Part shown: positions 42,512 to 54,450 of the stretch, piece by piece | Position numbering within the stretch: the stretch's first letter is position 1 | Layout: the number at the start of each line of letters is the position of its first letter | Notes under the pieces: generated by a model | What the model was told of the DNA's origin: nothing | The model's input: only the letters and a program-made list of their open reading frames with translations | Database searches by the model: none | DNA from: VXNE01 sp965208745 | Lineage (GTDB): Bacteria; Pseudomonadota; Gammaproteobacteria; Pseudomonadales; Azotimanducaceae | Direction of reading: 5' to 3' | Assembly (NCBI GenBank): GCA_965208745.1 | Contig: CBDBPN010000004.1 | Location: 2,790,001-2,854,000, forward strand | DNA length: 64,000 bases | Position numbers and translations under genes: made by a program

Positions 42512-43646
42512 TTGACCGCGATACTCGCGCTGGAGGACGGTAGCGTCTTTCGCGGCAGCTCCATCGGCACGCCGGGAGCCGCCGTCGGGGAGGTCGTTTT
42601 CAACACGGCCATGACCGGCTACCAGGAGATCCTCACCGATCCCTCCTACGCTCGCCAGATCGTCACGCTCACCTATCCGCACATCGGCAACACCGGCGCG
42701 AATCCGGAGGATGTCGAGTCGGACTCGGTGTGGGCCGAGGGGCTCGTGATCCGTGATCTGCCCCTGCGCACGAGCAGTTGGCGGGCGGCCCAGACCCTGC
42801 CGGAATTCCTGCGGGAGCGGGGCGTCGTGGCGATCGCCGATATCGATACGCGCCGCCTGACGCGGCGCATCCGGGAGCAGGGCGCGCTTGCCGGCTGCAT
42901 CATGGCCGGTTCGGACGCCTCCGAGGCGACCGCGATCGAGAATGCGCGCGCCTTCCCCGGTCTCGCGGGCATGGACCTGGCCCAGGTGGTGAGCCGGCAG
43001 GACAGCACGGTCTGGTCCGAAGGCGGCTGGCGCGACGACGAGGGCTACGTGGACCCGCCCGCGGCGATGTACGACGTGGTGGCCTACGATTTCGGTGTGA
43101 AACGCAACATCCTGCGGCTCCTCGTGGATCGGGGTTGCCGCGTCACGCTCGTCCCTGCGCGCACGCCGGCGCGGGACGTGCTGGCGCGGGGACCGGATGG
43201 GGTTTTCCTGTCGAACGGCCCCGGGGACCCGGATCCGTGCGACTACGCCATCGCGGCCATCCGCGACCTCGTCGAGGCGGACCTGCCCGTGTTCGGCATC
43301 TGCCTGGGTCACCAGTTGCTCGGGCTCGCGAGCGGCGCCCGAACGGTCAAGATGCCGCACGGCCACCACGGCGCGAACCACCCCGTGCGGGACCTGCGCA
43401 CGGGCCAGGTCGTCATCACGAGCCAGAACCACGGGTTCGCGGTGGACGAGACGACCCTGCCGGACCACGTCGAAGCCACGCACGTCTCCCTGTTCGACGG
43501 CACGCTGCAGGGGATCCGGCGTACCGACCGCCCGGCGTTCGGCTTCCAGGGACACCCGGAGGCGAGTCCGGGCCCGCAGGACTGCCGGTACCTGTTCGAC
43601 GCGTTCGTCACTTTCATGGATCAGAGACAGCGGGCACGGGGCGATC

Positions 43647-43660
<14 letters not shown>
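42512..43660 (+). CDS. carA: Carbamoyl-phosphate synthase small (glutaminase) subunit
   Basis: 382 residues from TTG 42512 (LTAILALEDGSVFRG). CarA removes ammonia from glutamine and channels it to CarB for carbamoyl-phosphate synthesis (arginine and pyrimidines). The N-terminal domain has GEVVFNTAMTGYQEILTDPSY; the glutaminase domain has the nucleophile in PVFGICLGHQLLGLASG and the His-Glu pair in FGFQGHPEASPGPQD. The stop overlaps the carB start by 14 bases. dapB would be the usual upstream neighbour but is some 19.8 kb away. A promoter and an intrinsic-terminator-like hairpin precede the gene. Confidence 0.97.
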
Positions 43661-46882
<3,222 letters not shown>

Positions 46883-46886
<4 letters not shown>

Positions 46887-47356
46887 CGACGCCGATGACC
46901 CTGGAGGGCGAGCGCCAGTTGCGCGAGGAACTGGCGGAACTCAAGAACGTGGCGCGGCCGAACATCGTGCGCGAAATCGCCGCGGCCCGCGGCCACGGGG
47001 ACCTGCGGGAGAACGCGGAGTACCACGCGGCGAAAGAACTGCAGGGCTTCATCGAGGGACGCATCGGCGAGATCGAGGGCAAGCTCGCCGACGCGCAGGT
47101 CATCGACGTCACGCGCATCGGCCGCACGGGCCGCGTGGTGTTCGGCACGACGGTGACGCTCGAGGACTGCGACAGCGGCGAGACCGTGCGCTACCGGATC
47201 GTCGGCGAGGACGAGGCCGACCTCGGGGTCGGCAAGATCTCCTTCCTGTCGCCCATCGGCCGGGCCATGATCGGCAAGTCGGAAGAGGACGCGGTGGTGG
47301 TGACGACGCCCAACGGAGAGCGGGAGTACGTCATCGACCGGGTCGAGCACCTGTAG
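46883..47356 (+). CDS. greA: Transcription elongation factor GreA
   Basis: 157 residues. GreA enters the RNA polymerase secondary channel and stimulates cleavage of backtracked transcripts. The sequence MTTPMTLEGERQLREELAELKNVARPNIVREIAAARGHGDLRENAEYHAAKE (in parts) gives the antiparallel coiled coil with the acidic tip GDLRENAEYH that holds the Mg2+-binding residues. The FKBP-like C-terminal domain contains VGEDEADLGVGKISFLSPIGRAMIGK. The start at 46883 overlaps the end of carB, as in many relatives. Confidence 0.97.
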
Positions 47357-47372
47357 CGCCCGGCCCGGGACG

Positions 47373-47666
47373 TTACAGGTAACGTGCGACGTTCGACAGC
47401 GCGGGCCTGGCCTCGGGGTTGGCGCGATACAGCACGACGACCTTGCCGATCCGTTGCACCAGGGTCGCCCCGGAGCGCTCGCGGAGGTCCTCGATGACGG
47501 CCCGGCGCGCGCCGCGGTCATCCACGTGCAGGCGCACCTTCACGAGTTCGTGGTCGGCGAGCGCGCGGTCGATCTCCCGGACCGCGTTGTCGGTGGCGCC
47601 GTTCTCGCCGATGGCGACGATGGGGTCGAGGTGGTGCGCCATGCCGCGCAGCGTTCGGATGTCCAT
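47373..47666 (-). CDS. yhbY: YhbY CRM-domain RNA-binding protein
   Basis: 97 residues. YhbY is a single CRM-domain protein that associates with pre-50S ribosomes. The sequence opens RTLRGMAHHLDPIVAIGENGATDNAVREIDRALADHELVKVRL (in parts), with the GENG loop typical of CRM domains (usually GxxG), and ends QRIGKVVVLYRANPEARPAL. It is transcribed opposite to greA and divergent from rlmE, as in E. coli. Confidence 0.94.
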   Translation of the reverse strand: MDIRTLRGMAHHLDPIVAIGENGATDNAVREIDRALADHELVKVRLHVDDRGARRAVIEDLRERSGATLVQRIGKVVVLYRANPEARPALSNVARYL

Positions 47667-47758
47667 GGAGCGGGGTGTCGGGTTGGTGTCGGGTGGACGG
47701 CTACGCTGGCGATGTTACACGCGCCGGCAGGTGGACGTGGGCGCGGTGACCTGACCCG

Positions 47759-48370
47759 ATGACTCGGCGGTCCAAGTCCAGTGCGGCGTGGCTCGCTCGC
47801 CAGCGCCGAGACCCGTACACCGGGCGAGCCGTCTCTCGTGCCTACTTCAAACTCGAGCAACTCGACGCCAGGTTCCGGCTCACGGCGCCGGACAAGACCG
47901 TGCTGGAACTCGGCGCCGCTCCGGGCGGGTGGACGCAGTACCTCGGCACGCGCTGCCGCCTGGTGGTTGCCTGCGACCTCCTGCCGCTGGCCACCGTCCC
48001 GACCGGGGTTCGCGCCGTCGTGGGCGACGCCCGGGAGCCGTCCGTGCGGCAGCGCATTCTCGCAACGGCGAGTGCGGCCGAGGACCGACCGTTCGACGTT
48101 GTATTGTCCGACATGGCCCCCAATATGAGTGGCAACAGGGTGCGCGATCAGGCAGTGGCTCTGGAACTCGTGGAGTGCACGCTCGAACTCGCCGAACGGT
48201 GGCTCAGGCCCCGTGGCCGGGTGGTCGTGAAAGCCTTCCACGGCGCGGGGTTCGAGGATCTGGTCCGCAACATGCGGGGTCGTTTCGAAGACGTGGTCGT
48301 GGCGAAACCCCGGGCCTCCCGAGGCGGGTCCCGGGAGGTCTATGCGACCGGACGATATGGAGTAGAATGA
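47759..48370 (+). CDS. rlmE: 23S rRNA 2'-O-methyltransferase RlmE (FtsJ/RrmJ)
   Basis: 203 residues. RlmE methylates U2552 of 23S rRNA, a late step of 50S assembly. The SAM site is VLELGAAPGGWTQYLG, with DMAPNMSGNRVRDQ for the catalytic aspartate and VVVKAFHGAGFEDLV for the catalytic lysine. The N-terminal basic SSAAWLARQRRDPYTGRAVSRAYFKLEQLD is characteristic. The gene lies 36 bases upstream of ftsH, the usual heat-shock pair. Confidence 0.97.
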   Translation: MTRRSKSSAAWLARQRRDPYTGRAVSRAYFKLEQLDARFRLTAPDKTVLELGAAPGGWTQYLGTRCRLVVACDLLPLATVPTGVRAVVGDAREPSVRQRILATASAAEDRPFDVVLSDMAPNMSGNRVRDQAVALELVECTLELAERWLRPRGRVVVKAFHGAGFEDLVRNMRGRFEDVVVAKPRASRGGSREVYATGRYGVE

Positions 48371-48406
48371 GCGATTCCTGCTGACCCGCACCTAGAGGGT
48401 AAGCGA

Positions 48407-50299
48407 TTGAACGATATGGGAAAAAACCTCCTGCTTTGGCTCATCGTCGCGGCCGTGCTGCTGACGGTCTTCCAGAACTTCAACGTCAAGAAGGAGCCGA
48501 CGGAGATCAGCTACTCCGAGTTCCTCGAAGACGTGCGCATGGACGACGTCGACTCCGTGGTCATGGAGCGCACGCGCATCTTCGGTACCAGGAAGGGTGG
48601 CGAGGAGTTCATGGTGATCCGTCCGCCCATGTCCGACCCGAAACTCGCCGATGACCTCTACAACCACGGCGTGACGATCACCGGCAAGGAAGAGGAAGAG
48701 CCGAGCATCTGGTGGCAGTTGCTGGTCGCCAGCTTCCCCATCCTCATCATCATCGCCGTCTTCATGCTGTTCATGCGGCAGATGCAGGGTGGCGCCGGAG
48801 GCCGGGGCGGGCCGATGGCGTTCGCCAAGAGCAAGGCGCGCCTCCTGTCGGAGGACCAGATCAAGACGACGTTCGCCGACGTGGCGGGGGTCGACGAGGC
48901 CAAGGAAGACGTCAGCGAACTCGTGGAGTTCCTGCGCGACCCGAGCAAGTTCCAGCGCCTCGGGGGACGCATCCCGCGCGGCATCCTGATGGTCGGCTCC
49001 CCCGGGACGGGCAAGACGCTGCTGGCCAAGGCCATCGCCGGCGAGGCGAAGGTGCCGTTCTTCTCGATCTCGGGCTCGGACTTCGTCGAGATGTTCGTCG
49101 GCGTCGGGGCATCGCGCGTCCGTGACATGTTCGAACAGGCCAAGAAGCAGGCGCCCTGCATCATCTTCATCGACGAGATCGATGCGGTGGGCCGGCACCG
49201 CGGGGCCGGCCTCGGGGGCGGTCACGACGAGCGCGAACAGACCCTGAACCAGTTGCTCGTCGAGATGGACGGCTTCGAGGCGAACGACGGCATCATCGTC
49301 ATCGCGGCGACCAACCGGCCCGACGTGCTCGACAAGGCGCTGCTGCGGCCGGGACGGTTCGACCGGCAGGTCGTCGTGCCGCTGCCCGACATCCGCGGCC
49401 GCGAGCAGATCCTCATGGTGCACATGCGCCGCGTCCCCCTCTCGGACGACGTCGACCCGGGCATCATCGCGCGCGGCACGCCCGGTTTCTCCGGCGCGGA
49501 CCTCGAGAACATCGTCAACGAGGCCGCCCTCTTCGCGGCCCGGGCCGGCAAGCGGCTCGTCATGATGGACGAGTTCGAGAAGGCCAAGGACAAGATCATG
49601 ATGGGCACCGAGCGCAAGACCATGGTCATGTCCGAGAAGGAGAAGCGCAACACCGCCTACCACGAGTCCGGCCACGCCATCGTGGGCCGCTCCCTGCCCG
49701 AGCACGACATGCTCTACAAGGTCACCATCGTGCCGCGCGGCCGGGCGCTCGGCGTGACCATGTTCCTGCCGGAGGAGGACCGTTACAGCCTTAGCCGCCA
49801 GATGGTGCTCTCCCAGATCACCAGCCTGTTCGGCGGGCGCATCGCCGAAGAGCTGATCAACGGCAAGGACGGCGTGACGACGGGCGCCGCGAACGACATC
49901 GAGCGGGCGACGCAACTCGCGCGCAACATGGTGACGAAGTGGGGGCTGTCCGAGGAACTCGGCCCCATCATGTACGACGAGGACGACGGCGAGGTGTTCC
50001 TCGGCATGTCGGCCGGCATGAAGCCCAAGCCCATCTCCGGCGCCACGGCGAAGGCCATCGACGCGGAAGTGCGGCGCATCGTCGACCAGTGCTACGAACG
50101 CGCGAAGGCGATCCTGGTCGAGCACGAGGACAAGCTGCACAGCATGGCGAGTGCCCTCATCGAGTACGAGACCCTCACGCCGGACCAGATCGACGACATC
50201 ATGGCCGGCGCGAAACCGCGGGCGCCGAAAGTCGCGCCGCCGCCTCCGAAGGAAACCGAGGAGCCGAGCCCGATCGGCGATCCGGCGCAGGAGACCTGA
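48407..50299 (+). CDS. ftsH: ATP-dependent zinc metalloprotease FtsH
   Basis: 630 residues from TTG 48407, which follows AGAGGG; ATG 48416 is an alternative. FtsH is a hexameric inner-membrane protease that degrades sigma-32, LpxC and misfolded membrane proteins. Two membrane helices (NLLLWLIVAAVLLTVFQNF and the WQLLVASFPILIIIAVFMLFM segment) flank a periplasmic domain. Walker A is VGSPGTGKTLLAKA, Walker B IIFIDEIDAV, the SRH has ATNRPDVLDKALLRPGRFDR, and the zinc site is YHESGHAIVG. A short proline/glutamate-rich tail ends the chain. Its stop codon is in the same frame as folP. Confidence 0.98.
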   Translation: MNDMGKNLLLWLIVAAVLLTVFQNFNVKKEPTEISYSEFLEDVRMDDVDSVVMERTRIFGTRKGGEEFMVIRPPMSDPKLADDLYNHGVTITGKEEEEPSIWWQLLVASFPILIIIAVFMLFMRQMQGGAGGRGGPMAFAKSKARLLSEDQIKTTFADVAGVDEAKEDVSELVEFLRDPSKFQRLGGRIPRGILMVGSPGTGKTLLAKAIAGEAKVPFFSISGSDFVEMFVGVGASRVRDMFEQAKKQAPCIIFIDEIDAVGRHRGAGLGGGHDEREQTLNQLLVEMDGFEANDGIIVIAATNRPDVLDKALLRPGRFDRQVVVPLPDIRGREQILMVHMRRVPLSDDVDPGIIARGTPGFSGADLENIVNEAALFAARAGKRLVMMDEFEKAKDKIMMGTERKTMVMSEKEKRNTAYHESGHAIVGRSLPEHDMLYKVTIVPRGRALGVTMFLPEEDRYSLSRQMVLSQITSLFGGRIAEELINGKDGVTTGAANDIERATQLARNMVTKWGLSEELGPIMYDEDDGEVFLGMSAGMKPKPISGATAKAIDAEVRRIVDQCYERAKAILVEHEDKLHSMASALIEYETLTPDQIDDIMAGAKPRAPKVAPPPPKETEEPSPIGDPAQET

Positions 50300-50302
50300 C
50301 CC

Positions 50303-51181
50303 ATCTCCGGGCAGCGGCGCGAGCTGCTCTGCGGCACGCGCCGGCTCGATCTCCGGCAACCGCGCGTCATGGGGATCCTCAATGTCACCCCGGACTCGTT
50401 CTCGGACGGAGGACGTTTCCCGAGCGTGGATGCAGCCGTCGACGCGGCGGGGCGCATGGTCGAGGCGGGAGCGGCGGTGCTCGACGTCGGGGGCGAGAGC
50501 ACACGTCCCGGCGCGTCCGCGGTCTCGGCTGCCGAGGAGATGGACCGCGTCCTGCCGGTTATCGAAGGCATCCGCCGGTTCGATGCCGTCGTCAGCGTGG
50601 ACACGAGCAAGGCGGCGGTGGCCGAGGCCGCCATCGCCGCGGGCGCCGGCATGGTCAACGACGTGCTTGCGGCGCGCGCTCCGGGGATGCTCGACGTGCT
50701 CGCCCGCTCGCGTGTCGCCGTCTGCCTGATGCACATGCGGGGCGAGCCGCGCACCATGCAGGTCCGGCCCGAGTACGAGGACGTGGTGCGGGAGGTCGCC
50801 GCGTTCCTCGCAGCGCGTGCTTCCGCGTGCCGGGCCGCTGAGGTGGCGCGGGAGCGACTGATCCTGGATCCCGGGATCGGCTTCGGCAAGACGGTGTCCC
50901 ACAACCTCGAGCTGTTGCGAAACCTGCCGGCGCTCTCGAGCGACGGCCTGCCTGTCCTCGTGGGCGCGTCGCGCAAGAGCACGATCGGTCAGTTGACGGG
51001 CAAGCCTCCGGCGGGCCGTTTGGCGGGTAGTATTGGCGCCGCGGTGTTCGCGGTCACGAGAGGTGCGGTCATGGTGCGGGTGCACGATGTCGAGGAGACG
51101 GTGGATGCCCTGGAGGTCGTGCGGGCGATCGAGTCAGGCAGCCAGTGGCGCCCGGGAGGCGCGGGATGCGGGGGGGCCTGA
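50303..51181 (+). CDS. folP: Dihydropteroate synthase, start codon unusual
   Basis: Up to 292 residues. FolP joins p-aminobenzoate to dihydropterin pyrophosphate in folate synthesis; sulfonamides target it. Motifs are VMGILNVTPDSFSDGG, DVGGESTRPGASAVS, CLMHMRGEPRTMQ, DPGIGFGKTVSHNLELL and VGASRKSTIGQLTG. The conserved first strand (CGTRRLDLRQPRVMGILN) lies upstream of the first ATG at 50369, so the true start is earlier. Between the ftsH stop and that point, in frame, only ATC (50303) or CTG (50324) could serve; no ATG, GTG or TTG is present. The ATC lies nine bases after GGAG. E. coli FolP has about 17 residues before MGILN, which fits either. Confidence 0.93.
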   Translation: MSGQRRELLCGTRRLDLRQPRVMGILNVTPDSFSDGGRFPSVDAAVDAAGRMVEAGAAVLDVGGESTRPGASAVSAAEEMDRVLPVIEGIRRFDAVVSVDTSKAAVAEAAIAAGAGMVNDVLAARAPGMLDVLARSRVAVCLMHMRGEPRTMQVRPEYEDVVREVAAFLAARASACRAAEVARERLILDPGIGFGKTVSHNLELLRNLPALSSDGLPVLVGASRKSTIGQLTGKPPAGRLAGSIGAAVFAVTRGAVMVRVHDVEETVDALEVVRAIESGSQWRPGGAGCGGA

Positions 51182-51227
51182 GGCCCGGGTCGGGACGCTG
51201 CGCCCGTCCTGGCGGGAGGGTAGTCCA

Positions 51228-52586
51228 TTGAACAACAACGGTCGCAAGTACTTCGGGACGGACGGGATCCGCGGGCGCGTGGGCGAGCATCCCATTACGG
51301 CGGAGTTCTGCCTGCGCCTCGGCTGGGCGGTCGGCAAGATCTTCGCCTCCGAGGGGTCGCGCCTCGTACTCATCGGCAAGGACACGCGCATCTCCGGGTA
51401 CATGATCGAGTCCGTCCTCGAAGCCGGCCTGGTATCGGCCGGCGTGGACGTGCGGCTCCTGACACCGATTCCCACGCCGGCCGTCGCCTACCTGACACGG
51501 ACCTTCCGCGCGGATGCCGGCATCGTCATCAGCGCCTCCCACAACCGCTACGACGACAACGGCATCAAGTTCTTCGACTCGCGCGGCAACAAGCTGCCCG
51601 ACGAGATGGAACTCGCCATCGAGCAGCAGATGGAGGCGCCCCTCGTGACCGTGCGGTCGAGCGAGCTGGGCAAGGTGGAACGCCTCGAGGACGCACGGGG
51701 CCGTTACATCGAGTTCTGCAAGGGAACGGTGGACCGGCGGTTCCGCCTGCGCGGCCTCAAGGTCGTGGTCGACTGTGCGAACGGCTCGACCTACGCCGTG
51801 GCCCCGCGGGTGTTCTCCGAGCTGGGCGCCGACGTGACCGTCATAGGCGCCGAGCCGAACGGGATGAACATCAACGATGGCTGTGGTTCCACGCAACCGG
51901 AGGCGATGGCGGAGGCGGTGGTCGAGGCGGGGGCCGATGTCGGTATCGCTCTCGACGGGGACGGGGACCGGGTCATCATGGCCGACGGCGACGGCCGGAT
52001 CGTGGACGGGGACGAACTGCTCTACATCATCGCGAGTCACTGGTCGCGTACGGGACGCCTGAGCGGAGGCGTCGTCGGCACGGTCATGACCAACCTGGGT
52101 CTGGAACGCGCCCTGGGCCGGGCGCGCATTCCGTTCGCGCGGGCCGACGTCGGCGACCGCTACGTCCTCGAGGCGATGCGCCACCGGAACTGGCCGCTGG
52201 GCGGGGAGTCGTCGGGACACATCGTGTGCTCGAACCTCACAACGACGGGGGACGGCATTGTCTCGGCGCTGCAGGCGCTCGTGCCGATGGTCGAGACCGG
52301 CAAGCCCCTGGCCGACCTCAAGACGGGCATGACGAAGCTCCCCCAGTCCATCGTCAGCGTGGCGGCCGAAGACCCCGATACGGTCAGTGGATGCGGCGCG
52401 GTGGCGCGCGCCCTTGGCGACGTCGAAGCCCAGCTCGACGGCCAAGGCCGGGTCCTGATTCGCCCGTCGGGGACGGAGCCGGTCGTTAGGGTTATGGTCG
52501 AGGGCGAGGATCCCGACCTCGTCGCCGGTCACGCCCACGCACTGGCCGACGTCGTGCGTTCCTCGGGGCAGTCCGCATCGCCCTAG
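51228..52586 (+). CDS. glmM: Phosphoglucosamine mutase
   Basis: 452 residues from TTG 51228, which follows a strong GGGAGGG site. GlmM interconverts glucosamine-6-P and glucosamine-1-P for UDP-GlcNAc and peptidoglycan. The motifs are RKYFGTDGIRGRVGE at the start, the phosphoserine loop VISASHNRYDDNGIKFF, the Mg2+ loop LDGDGDRVIMAD, the sugar-binding GGESSGHIV, and the phosphate-binding IRPSGTEPVVRVMVEG at the C-terminus. It follows folP as in other gammaproteobacteria. Confidence 0.97.
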   Translation: MNNNGRKYFGTDGIRGRVGEHPITAEFCLRLGWAVGKIFASEGSRLVLIGKDTRISGYMIESVLEAGLVSAGVDVRLLTPIPTPAVAYLTRTFRADAGIVISASHNRYDDNGIKFFDSRGNKLPDEMELAIEQQMEAPLVTVRSSELGKVERLEDARGRYIEFCKGTVDRRFRLRGLKVVVDCANGSTYAVAPRVFSELGADVTVIGAEPNGMNINDGCGSTQPEAMAEAVVEAGADVGIALDGDGDRVIMADGDGRIVDGDELLYIIASHWSRTGRLSGGVVGTVMTNLGLERALGRARIPFARADVGDRYVLEAMRHRNWPLGGESSGHIVCSNLTTTGDGIVSALQALVPMVETGKPLADLKTGMTKLPQSIVSVAAEDPDTVSGCGAVARALGDVEAQLDGQGRVLIRPSGTEPVVRVMVEGEDPDLVAGHAHALADVVRSSGQSASP

Positions 52587-52691
52587 GCAGGCCGCCGCCC
52601 GTGGGCGCGCCCTGTGGGCGCGCAAGCACAGCGCTTGCAACTGGCCGATACGCCTATACCATTGCGCCTCCCGCCAGCCGGTGAAGAGGGC

Positions 52692-53411
52692 ATGCGCCGA
52701 TCGATCGCCGCCGGAAACTGGAAGATGCACGGTTCGCGGGCGCTGCTCGAGGCGTTTGCGGCGCAGGCCTTCCCGGGCGCGATCGAGACGCTGGTGTTTC
52801 CGCCGGCGGTCTACGTCGCCGAAGCGGCGAAGCGGCTGTCCGGCATCGGAGTCGGCATCCAGGATGTGCACCCCGAGGCCGCCGGAGCCTTTACCGGCGA
52901 GGTGGCGGCCGAGATGGCGGCGGAACTCGGCGCAAGTCATGCCCTGGTGGGCCACTCGGAACGCCGGCACCTGTTCGGAGAGGACAATGGAACGGTCGCG
53001 CGGAAGTATGCGGCGGCGCGCCGCGCAGGGCTGGTGCCGATACTCTGCGTCGGCGAGACCCTCGAGGAGCGCCGCGCGGGACGCCAGGAGGCAGTGGTGC
53101 TGAGCCAGCTCGATGCGGTCTTCGGGACCGCTTCCGCACGGAATGCGGTGGTTGCGTACGAGCCCGTATGGGCCATCGGGACCGGAGAGACGGCCACGCC
53201 CGGGCAGGCGCAGGCCATGCACGCGGTCATCCGGGAGGCGCTCCGCGAGCCGTCGTTGCGCGTCCTCTATGGAGGCAGCGTCAAGCCGGAGAACGCGGCG
53301 GCGCTGTTTGGCGAAGAAGACGTGGACGGCGGGCTCGTTGGCGGTGCGTCGCTTTCGCCTGCCGCGTTCATGGCGATCGCCGAGGCGGCTGTTTGTGAGG
53401 ACAAGGCATAG
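52692..53411 (+). CDS. tpiA: Triosephosphate isomerase
   Basis: 239 residues from ATG 52692 (MRRSIAAGNWKMHGS). TpiA interconverts dihydroxyacetone phosphate and glyceraldehyde-3-phosphate. The catalytic lysine is in AAGNWKMHG, the histidine in LVGHSERRH, and the glutamate in VAYEPVWAIGTGETATP, which includes the mobile loop 6. The C-terminal phosphate-binding LYGGSVKPENA and VGGASLSPAAF are present. It is slightly shorter than E. coli TpiA (255). It is followed at once by secG. Confidence 0.97.
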   Translation: MRRSIAAGNWKMHGSRALLEAFAAQAFPGAIETLVFPPAVYVAEAAKRLSGIGVGIQDVHPEAAGAFTGEVAAEMAAELGASHALVGHSERRHLFGEDNGTVARKYAAARRAGLVPILCVGETLEERRAGRQEAVVLSQLDAVFGTASARNAVVAYEPVWAIGTGETATPGQAQAMHAVIREALREPSLRVLYGGSVKPENAAALFGEEDVDGGLVGGASLSPAAFMAIAEAAVCEDKA

Positions 53412-53792
53412 ATGGGTACCTTCGAGACGATCCTGCTGATTCTCCTGGTGGCGGACGCGATCGCCCTCGGCGCGCTCATCCTGCTGCAGCAGGGCAAGGG
53501 CGCCGACATCGGCGCGGCGTTCGGCTCCGGCGGAGCGAACACCGTGTTCGGCGCGACCGGCGGCGCGTCGTTCCTGATGAAGCTCACCGTCTGGCTGTCG
53601 ATCGGCTTTTTCGTCATCGCCTTCGGGCTCGCCTACGCGGCGAAGGAGCGCGCGGCGGGTCTGCGGGGCGATGGCGTTCCGTCCCTGCCCCTCGTTCAGG
53701 AGGAGGTGCCAACGGCCACCGTTGACGAGACCGACGCACCGCAGTTGACAGAGGACGAGGAACCGGTAGATTCCGACATCCCCGAGGTCTGA
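53412..53792 (+). CDS. secG: Protein-export membrane protein SecG
   Basis: 126 residues. SecG is the third subunit of the SecYEG translocon in the inner membrane. Two membrane helices are seen, FETILLILLVADAIALGALILLQ and FLMKLTVWLSIGFFVIAFGLAYA. The conserved cytoplasmic loop between them reads QQGKGADIGAAFGSGGANTVFGATGGASF (in parts). A 45-residue acidic tail follows (EEVPTATVDETDAPQLTEDEEP). The ATG starts two bases after the tpiA stop. It is followed by tRNA-Leu as in E. coli. Confidence 0.96.
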   Translation: MGTFETILLILLVADAIALGALILLQQGKGADIGAAFGSGGANTVFGATGGASFLMKLTVWLSIGFFVIAFGLAYAAKERAAGLRGDGVPSLPLVQEEVPTATVDETDAPQLTEDEEPVDSDIPEV

Positions 53793-53833
53793 GCCGGCGG
53801 TCTGGCCGGAGCGGACCCCGACACGACGAACGC

Positions 53834-53920
53834 GCCGAAGTGGTGAAATTGGTAGACACGCTACCTTGAGGGGGTAGTGGGCGGACGCCCGTGGAGGTTC
53901 GAGTCCTCTCTTCGGCACCA
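53834..53920 (+). tRNA. tRNA-Leu (anticodon GAG)
   Basis: 87 bases, including the encoded CCA. The acceptor strands GCCGAAG and CTTCGGC pair, followed by A and CCA. The anticodon stem CTACC / GGTAG holds the loop TTGAGGG, so the anticodon is GAG. The long variable arm (GGGCGGACGCCC region) marks a class II tRNA. The T arm contains GGTTCGAGTCC. Placement after secG matches E. coli leuU. Confidence 0.97.
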
Positions 53921-54007
53921 GATCCGACCTCCGCGCGAGTGCCGTCCGGCCTCGCGCGGCTTTCCCCCGGCGCATCGATTCGACCGCCTTCGGCCGCATC
54001 GCCCCGA

Positions 54008-54035
54008 TTGCGCTGGGGGACTGGTGGGCTATAAT
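54008..54035 (+). promoter_or_regulatory. Promoter of the initiator tRNA gene
   Basis: TTGCGC at 54008-54013 and a consensus TATAAT at 54030-54035 are 16 bases apart. A GC-rich discriminator (TCCGCGC) follows, of the kind linked to stringent control, and the tRNA starts 14 bases after the -10. Confidence 0.65.
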
Positions 54036-54049
54036 TCCGCGCTTACTGA

Positions 54050-54126
<77 letters not shown>

Positions 54127-54137
54127 AGGTGAAAGAG

Positions 54138-54169
54138 AAGGCCCCCGAACGATAGGGAGGGGGCCTTTT
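54138..54169 (+). terminator. Rho-independent terminator after tRNA-fMet
   Basis: AAGGCCCCC (54138-54146) pairs with GGGGGCCTT (54159-54167), followed by TTTTC. A strong stem with a 12-base loop, 11 bases past the tRNA. Confidence 0.85.
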
Positions 54170-54286
54170 CGTAACATCGGGCATGCCGGCCGCGCACTCG
54201 GCGGCAGGCGGGCTGCAGGCGCCGCGTCAGTGGACGATGGGCCTGCCCGCCCGTCAGCGGCTCGGGATGCCGGCGGAGGCATCGGG

Positions 54287-54310
54287 AATGGGCGGGATCG
54301 CCCATTTTTT
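54287..54310 (+). terminator. Second terminator-like hairpin upstream of rimP
   Basis: AATGGGCG (54287-54294) and CGCCCATT (54299-54306) form a perfect 8-bp stem with a GGAT loop, ending in six T residues. It could end residual transcription from the tRNA or act in the rimP leader. Confidence 0.75.
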
Positions 54311-54323
54311 GTATGTGGCCGGT

Positions 54324-54407
54324 GGGTGCCGAAAGGCGGGTGCCGAAGATTGGGTGCCGAAGATTGGGTGCCGAAGGATGGGTGCCGAGGATTAGGTGCC
54401 GAAGAGA
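54324..54407 (+). repeat. 14-bp tandem repeat array in the rimP-nusA-infB leader
   Basis: Six head-to-tail units of consensus GGGTGCCGAAGATT begin at 54324, 54338, 54352, 54366, 54380 and 54394. Units 2 and 3 are identical and the sixth is degenerate; a partial seventh (GATAGGTGCC) follows near 54414. The rest of 54170-54450 holds a hairpin and no gene. Confidence 0.9.
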
Positions 54408-54450
54408 AGAGAAGATAGGTGCCGGGTGTGTCCCGAAAGAGAGGCGACCG

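Noticed and set aside
54324..54407. CRISPR array
   Set aside because: The units are 14 bp and directly adjacent with no unique spacers, and there are no cas genes.
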